A stretch of 64,000 nt of DNA from Manduca sexta (lineage: Eukaryota; Arthropoda; Insecta; Lepidoptera; Sphingidae), in the NCBI RefSeq assembly GCF_014839805.1, contig NW_023595242.1, forward strand, positions 434,001 through 498,000, given 5' to 3'. The first letter of the stretch is position 1, and each line of letters begins with the position of its first letter. The notes beneath the pieces were generated by a model that was not told the DNA's origin, made no database searches, and saw nothing but the letters and a program-made list of their open reading frames with translations. Shown here one piece after another: positions 58,481 through 64,000 of this stretch. A program made the position numbers and the translations under genes.

Positions 58481-60249
58481 AAAATATTTGTCTAAATTCT
58501 CAAGATGTGCACTACAAAATAACTGAACGAGTTAAAAACTTCTAAATACTTTTACTCATTGCCTTCAATCGAAATATTGATTTTTCTTTATCTTTAATAT
58601 TAAACACTCTGGAGTTCATTTTAACTACAAATCGATTGTTGATAAAAGACAAAAGTAAAAGCGATTTGAAATTTTGATTGAGGTCGGCTTACTTTATGGC
58701 TGATTGTACGTAAAAGCGGGCGAGAATTGCTTCCTCATTGAGCATATTTAGGGTAATAGTTTTAATAAATAATTGTGTACGATAATTATTGATAGCAAAT
58801 CCGTCTAAATAAGGCTGAACAAACCTCAAACGTTAATAATGAACAGGTGTATCTCGTGGTTTTATATCCTTGGCTCAGAATAAGAGTGAAACTACATTCT
58901 TTTCCGACATAAATTGCTTATAGCCAGATTGATTTTATGTGATAAATTCCATCGTAGTCTGTTAACGTTTTCTAAATTTACTTCAAACGGACATGCAAAC
59001 ATGTTATCAATTTTTTTTATTTATGGCATTAGTAAGATTTTTATTGTGAAATAAGACACCCTCTTAAGCGTCATTCAACAGCCAGACACAGTGTCAATTA
59101 GCCCTTTAAAATTCTCCGAAAAGTCTAAAGTGTGTGGCCTTATTCTCTTCTGTCAGACACTTTATATTAAGGTTATCCGTGCAGACTTCCACTATATTAC
59201 ATCGTAATACAGTTTAAAATCTAACGACAATTTTGAAAGGCGTCGATGTCGCTTTTTGTAAATCCGCGCGCCTTGACAAGGGTCAATGTTGGTACCTAAA
59301 AATAGAACATAATCTTTATCGTTGTTTTGATAGTTAAATGGAAGCTGTCTCTTTGCCAAAAACCCTTAATGACGATGTACAAAACTGAAGTAATGACCCA
59401 TTTATGTATGAAATGAAAAGGACTATAGACAAAGTCTCTAAAGGATTAGTTGCGACAAGTTTAGTGTATTAAGTTTGTGAATGGCCTTTAAAATAAATAA
59501 ACGGTATAATATAATATTTAGTATGGAATTAAGGGTGCATTTAATTCTAAACTAAATATTATATTATACTGCTAATATTATATGTTCCGCGCGGCAGCAG
59601 CGCGGTAGGTAATGACAAATTAAAGGCCCTTCAGTGGTGAAGGGTGAAATTTTTCAAAAGGTAACCCGAGGCAAAAAAAATGCTTTAGTAAACATATCGC
59701 GGCCAATTTAAAAGAAATCAAAAACTAAGACAAACGTAAATGAACTTAAAAGGGAAGCCGGGAGGAATCGGGTTGTATGGACGCTTGTCCACAAGAGGCC
59801 CTTAAAGTCTTTTTAGCGTCGTTTGTGTATTGACAAGTTATATGTATTTATAAATTATCTTGAACATAGCATTTAGTGATGAAATGAATCCATCTCTTAG
59901 GGTTCGAAGTTTTAATTTTCAAGTAATTTTTTACTTTACTTGCTAGACACGATTGTGGGCAACTCATATTTCACATGCGTAAGCAAATGGAATTAGTGGA
60001 TCCATCTTTGCTAGGTTATGAGTCGTTGGTTCCAGCCGCGGAAAATCACTTACGTGTTTTGATTTTTATATTATGCAAGGTTAGTTTTAAGTAAGGTTCA
60101 ATTTTTGTTGTTGTGAGCTTTGATCCGAATTTAGGCCTCATTAGTTCCTTAATATTAAACATAAAGTAAAAAAAACAATTGTCAGATTCCTAAACTAGGC
60201 ACTTTCAGTATCTCGGGGACCAAAAAAATAAACAGCATTATATTATTTA

Positions 60250-60433
60250 CTAGTTGACCTGACTGACGTTGTCCCGTCTTAACTATAAATTTGCAGCGCG
60301 CAATTTTTTCATTCATAAGATCCTTCTCCTGACAATAACAAACACAACAAAAGAAAAATAGTGAAATCGGTCCAGCCTTTCACGCGTGATGGCGTGACCA
60401 AGGGAAATAGGGATTCATTTTTATATATATAGA
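60250..60433 (+). repeat. Retroposon-like repeat 'ctagttgacctgac ... tatatatag'
   Basis: 'tactagttgacctgactgac', 'gttgtcccgtcttaactata', 'gatccttctcctgacaataa', 'tggcgtgaccaagggaaata' and 'tttttatatatatagattga', followed by a short attg microsatellite. It is an uninterrupted relative of the copy at 61349-61755. Confidence 0.65.
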
Positions 60434-60789
60434 TTGATTGATTGATTATATTATAAAAAAAAATACATAACCTTTTTTTATATTTAACTAATAAAATGCA
60501 CTTTCATAACGATAGCGTCATAAAAAAGTATATTTAAATTATGGACCATAACCGATGCAATTTAAGTTACATTAATTCAAAACCGGAATTGATATGAAAT
60601 TTCTCACATCATAGAAATTAATGTCGAAGTTGTGTTGATCTTAATTATAGGCGCGGAGATGAAACGTTCCCACGCCTATGTTTCGAAATCGGGAAATTCT
60701 TCAATGCACGTACAAATTGACATTGTGGGCTTTGTGATATGGCCGACTGATTTAGCACGCGGTGTTAGTAATAACTATAAGCTATAAAA
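60434..60789. other. Non-coding stretch
   Basis: A/T runs; nothing recognised. Confidence 0.5.
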
Positions 60790-61060
60790 TATTTTATACT
60801 TGTAGTAAGTCTTTCATGTGCGAGAGTCCGCCTGGGTAGGTACCACCACAATGTCTATTTCTGCCGCCAAGCAGCAGTGTGTAGTCACTGGTGTATTCCG
60901 GTTTGAAGGAGATTGTAGCCAGTGTAAGTATTGGACATAGGAAGACTTAAAATCTCATGTCTCAGGATGTCGGATGCTGTTTCCACAATTTATCATCGTC
61001 GTATCGCTTATCAGGCGAACGGCAAGCTCGTCTCGTCATTCAAAGAAATAAAATAAAAAA
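60790..61060 (+). repeat. LINE-like 3' tail (cctgccgccaagcag family)
   Basis: 'gagtccgcctgggtaggtac', 'ctatttctgccgccaagcag', 'gtattccggtttgaaggaga', 'agccagtgtaagtattggac', a shortened middle, 'atcaggcgaacggcaagctc', 'gtctcgtcattcaaag' and an A-rich end. Confidence 0.7.
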
Positions 61061-61348
61061 AATACGTGTTTGGTGTTTCTATAATTACGCCTGATGGTGT
61101 TTGCCATCAGATATCACATGGGCATGTGTCGTCCGTATCACATAGGACGTAGCATTGTTAGCGGAAAAGATACACCTCTGCTTACCCTAGAAATTAGATA
61201 ACGTCGTGATGATATCTCAACTATGGAAACACCAGTCGCCAGTTGTACTTGATATTTATTCATATGTATTCGGAAGACCCATAAAGAATGTCTTTGCAAT
61301 CGTTTGCTATGGTGTCGAATGTCGATAGCCCTATCATTTTTATAGTAG

Positions 61349-61755
61349 ACTAGTTAGTCTATTGAAATGTTACATTTTTTAGGCCTTACCTTGCGTTTTT
61401 TAGAGGACTAAATTTATTTTTTTGAAATGTAGGGGGGGGTCAGTGTAAAGCTAAAACCAAGTTTGTGGGGTCGCCACCCCAAATGTAACTTTTCAATGGA
61501 CTAAGTTGACCCGACAGACGTTGTCCCGTCTTAATTATGAATTTGCAGCGCGCATTCTGTCAATCGCTGACAGTTATTTCAAACAATTGATAGTTACATA
61601 AAATTAATATTTTCGTTATTTCTTAAATTTTCTAATTTGTCGCGCAATGTTTTGATTTTTTTTCTTTCATAAAAACCTTCTCCTGACAATAACAAACACA
61701 ACAACAAAAAATTGTGAAATCGGTCCAGCCGTTCACGCGTGATGGCGTGACATAT
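61349..61755 (+). repeat. Retroposon-like repeat interrupted by a MITE
   Basis: The start 'gactagt' (61348-61354) is separated from 'agttgacccgacagacgttg' (from 61504) by the MITE 61355-61503. After it come 'gtcaatcgctgacagttatt', 'accttctcctgacaataaca' and 'cagccgttcacgcgtgatgg'. The uninterrupted form at 60250 shows what the site looked like before insertion. Confidence 0.65.
61355..61503. mobile_element. 149-bp MITE, short form of the 51092 fold-back
   Basis: It has the ends TAGTCTATTGAAATGTTACA and, inverted, TGTAACTTTTCAATGGACTA, with a 3-bp duplication AGT outside (61352-61354 and 61504-61506). Its left 120 bases follow the left end of the long element ('aggccttaccttgcgttttt', 'aaagctaaaaccaagtttgt', 'ggggtcgccaccc'), then it jumps to that element's last about 25 bases. 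It is therefore an internal deletion derivative. Confidence 0.8.
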
Positions 61756-62434
61756 GACAGATTGTAATGCTCGTAAACAGTATAACGCAAGGTTGATATT
61801 ATTATTGGGATATCAATATGTGATTAGCTTTGATTCATTACGTAAGTACAAGAAATCTTCAAGTTAGTTCCATTACATCATGTGATATCTTTATGCACAT
61901 AAAATAAATAAAAACATTAAAATTAATAACAGCCATAACTGAGCTACTTGACAAGCCGTTGCAAATAAATAAATAAAGCAAATAAAAAAAAAAAATCATA
62001 AAAACAAGACAGATAACAAATCGTTAAACACTTAATGCAAATGTTTAACTCGTTTTGGATAACAAATTGCTTTCTCTGCTTATTCTGACTATAATCGAGA
62101 CCCCCGTTGGTACTATGTGTTCCACATCGTTCGGCGTTTAGTGTGGCTCGTAATGTCAAACGTCAAAGGTCAATGCCAAGACGTAAATTTCAGTGTTCCA
62201 AATTCAAGTTCCCGTATGTCGGTTACGCAGTATGACCTGCTAAACTGACAAACAGCTTCATTGGCGTATAAATAGTAAGTAAAACTGGCTTGTGGCAGCT
62301 ATGCAATGGAGAGTAGTTGCTATGATTATCACTAGTTAACTATGAAGACTCGTCCATGTAAGGTACTATATATGACGTGAAAGAAGATAGCACGAGGAAC
62401 AAAGAAATGTAATGCAAATTTTTATAAAAATATT
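61756..62434. other. Non-coding stretch
   Basis: The 71-codon minus frame at 61944-62159 has no recognisable motif. No exon is supported. Confidence 0.5.
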
Positions 62435-62655
62435 CGGATATTCGTTAGAAGTAAACGCAAAAACAGCTTAACTGATTTAAATGAAATTTGGCATACGGAT
62501 AGACCATGTCCTAGATTAACGTATAGACTACTTTTTCTACCGTTTTCTTAATAATAATTAAATTTTATAATCTGATTTCTTTAATAGATGGTGGCTACTT
62601 AGGGACTTTTGTAAAGGAAAAGGCTTTTCACGCAGGCGAATCTGCGATCAATACC
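62435..62655 (-). repeat. Non-LTR tail fragment, minus strand
   Basis: 'ttcgttagaagtaaacgcaa', 'aatgaaatttggcatacgga', 'tagaccatgtcctagattaa', then 'gacttttgtaaaggaaaagg' and 'cttttcacgcaggcgaatct' give the family's 'cgcctgcgtgaaaag' start on the minus strand. Confidence 0.6.
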
Positions 62656-62939
62656 TAGTGAGTTTATAAAATATGCATAACAAGGTGGAAGAAGCTGCGC
62701 TGAAATACGTGCTAAGGCAATTCACACGCTACCTATCCACAGAGTTTGAAGTATTATAATAAATCAAATTAAAATGAAATAATAAATATTTTGACACAAG
62801 GCGTCTTAAAATATTAACTTGTGGTACACTATAATTAATGTTGCGAAAAAGGCGTAGCTTTGTTTTTAATTATATATAAGAGGGATAGAAGATTTAATTT
62901 AGTTTTTGTTTATAAGGTTGGAAGATTTACTAGCGCATA
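62656..62939. other. Non-coding stretch
   Basis: AT-rich, nothing recognised. Confidence 0.5.
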
Positions 62940-63135
62940 TTTTATTGATAGATCTCAAACGGGAATAATAAAATCGATAAAAGTTCCCCTATATATTTCT
63001 CGGGATAAAAAGTGTATGTGCTATTGCCGACTATAATCTATTTCTGCGCCAAATTTCATTCAGATCCATTCCGCCATTCTGGCGGGATTGAGTTACAAAC
63101 ATAGAAATTTTCCCATTTGTAATATACTAATGTAA
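62940..63135 (+). repeat. Non-LTR tail fragment
   Basis: 'atatttctcgggataaaaag', 'ctgcgccaaatttcattcag', 'atccattccgccattctggc', 'gggattgagttacaaacata' and 'ttgtaatatactaatg' are in the usual order, 5'-truncated. Confidence 0.6.
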
Positions 63136-63149
63136 CACACACATCACGT

Positions 63150-63362
63150 ATTTATCCCCGAAGGGGTTTTCAGAAGCGCAACCAGGGCACCCACTTTTCG
63201 CCAAGTGTGTAACGTTCCATGATGCTATAGAGGGTGAGCCTGTCGCTATCAGGCACAAATTTAGGCTCCGAGTTGATACTGAGCAATAAATACCCAAATA
63301 TTACTATTTCCCGACCCGGGATTCGAACCCAGGACCTCAGAGCGCTGCCGTACCGCGCATGC
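63150..63362 (-). repeat. Second SINE type with tRNA-like head, minus strand
   Basis: On the minus strand it starts near 'gcgcggtacggcagcgctct', then 'gaggtcctgggttcgaatcc', 'cgggtcgggaaatagtaata', 'tcaactcggagcctaaattt', 'gtgcctgatagcgacagg' and 'gggtgccctggttgcgcttc'. GGTTCGAATCC is a canonical tRNA B-box, so this could have come from a tRNA-derived SINE; it does not continue into a full tRNA acceptor stem. The 97-codon frame over it is spurious. Confidence 0.65.
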
Positions 63363-64000
63363 AATACAACTCTAAACAGACAGTCTAAACTTCTCTTCAT
63401 ATAAATATAAAATCTATACTGATAGAAGTCCCTTTTATACTGAATATTCTTAATATAAAACAAATAGTATAAGATTTAGAACCATTAGTACTCCATTCCG
63501 ACTCGCACCAGCTATATTTTACTACACACACATAATGCATCCCTTGTTCGTAAAAACTACGTTAAATAGTGAAATATCCTTTAAAAAGTTGCGTGGACCC
63601 CATTGGGGTTGGAAGGGTGGATTATCGCCAGCTATACGACAAACACCTAACGTGCTCAACATTATCACGTTGAACCGAGTCAAGTCAAATGAGATAATTA
63701 CACGCGATAGGCCTGTCGTTATTCTAATGCCCAAAAATAGGAAGACAATGGCGCTTTTCAGTTATTGAGGATATATTGTTAGTTATCTTTTTGTACTGTT
63801 AACTATTGTTAACATAATATATAACATGTTTGCAACAAATATCTGTAAGTAAGAAGTTCTGATAATATACGTCGTTGCAATATCAATTTTATTTATATTA
63901 ATAAACGAGGTCAACCAAAAAAAAACGATAAGAGGGAAGTGTCATTATGATTATGCTGGTTTTACCCAATCGATATGAAAATGCATTCATTATACATATG
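63363..64000. other. Window end, no supported gene
   Basis: A plus frame (63535-63768, 77 codons) and a minus frame (63522-63734, 70 codons) overlap almost fully. Neither has a motif I recognise, although the plus frame (MHPLFVKTTLNSEISFKKLR...) is less AT-biased than most. I leave it uncalled. Confidence 0.45.

Larger units (their letters stand above)
57100..60055. repeat. Start of contig D, second copy of 3965-6599
   Basis: It is collinear with the end of contig A and in the same orientation, including the MITE right half (57100-57188), the SINE 5' fragment (57589-57670), the retroposon tail and the hairpin (59508-59571). It differs by SNPs, small indels and a 306-bp segment present only here. 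Sequence after 60055 ('ttttgatttttatatt') is the true continuation beyond contig A. Confidence 0.85.

Noticed and set aside
63316..63345. Functional tRNA gene on the minus strand
   Set aside because: A B-box-like GGTTCGAATCC is present, but no complete cloverleaf follows and the unit recurs at 42350, so it is a SINE.
63522..63768. Paired opposite-strand open frames as a gene
   Set aside because: They overlap almost completely, neither shows a motif, and no splice or promoter context supports either.

Overview
The window reads as a piece of an AT-rich insect nuclear genome, most likely a moth or butterfly (Lepidoptera). The main evidence is the repeat content: a tRNA-derived SINE with a B-box-like GGTTCAAATCCC, repeated decayed non-LTR 3' tails ('gctcgcgg...cccgcgtgaaaaagttt...gggataaaaagta'), short fold-back MITEs, and a PIF/Harbinger and a piggyBac element. 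There are no bacterial operons, CRISPR arrays, rRNA genes or convincing tRNA genes. Most of the window is intronic or intergenic sequence and fossil transposons. Species cannot be decided by eye.

Assembly layout. Three runs of exactly 500 N (6600-7099, 30704-31203, 56600-57099) divide the window into four contigs: A (1-6599), B (7100-30703), C (31204-56599) and D (57100-end). The end of B (26139-30703) repeats as the start of C (31204-35755), and the end of A (3965-6599) repeats as the start of D (57100-60055). The first pattern is an unmerged overlap. The second says A and D are true neighbours, so B+C (about 49.5 kb with its internal gap) has probably been placed wrongly between them. Features inside the overlaps should be counted once.

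Region by region. A holds AT-rich sequence, a MITE and a SINE 5' fragment. B starts with a 2.7-kb Harbinger transposon carrying a broken HARBI1-like transposase (7207-9915), followed by fold-back MITEs, a long-TIR element (14171-16241), a 190-bp hairpin (19880-20070) and a deleted piggyBac element (27222-28546). C begins with the second copy of that piggyBac region, then carries the only host-gene candidate: two well-supported exons (37818-37882 and 39052-39623) and one possible short exon (39719-39742) of a secreted protein with a thrombospondin-N/laminin-G-like domain resembling that of type XV/XVIII collagens (multiplexin). C also has a 4 x 43-bp tandem array and a 1.1-kb nested fold-back element (51092-52227). 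D repeats the end of A and adds retroposon tails and a 149-bp MITE related to the fold-back.

No novel functional gene system is evident. The most useful results are the assembly-order evidence, the exon model of the TSPN gene, and a fold-back transposon family whose boundaries and 3-bp target duplications can be worked out from two copies and a related unoccupied site.
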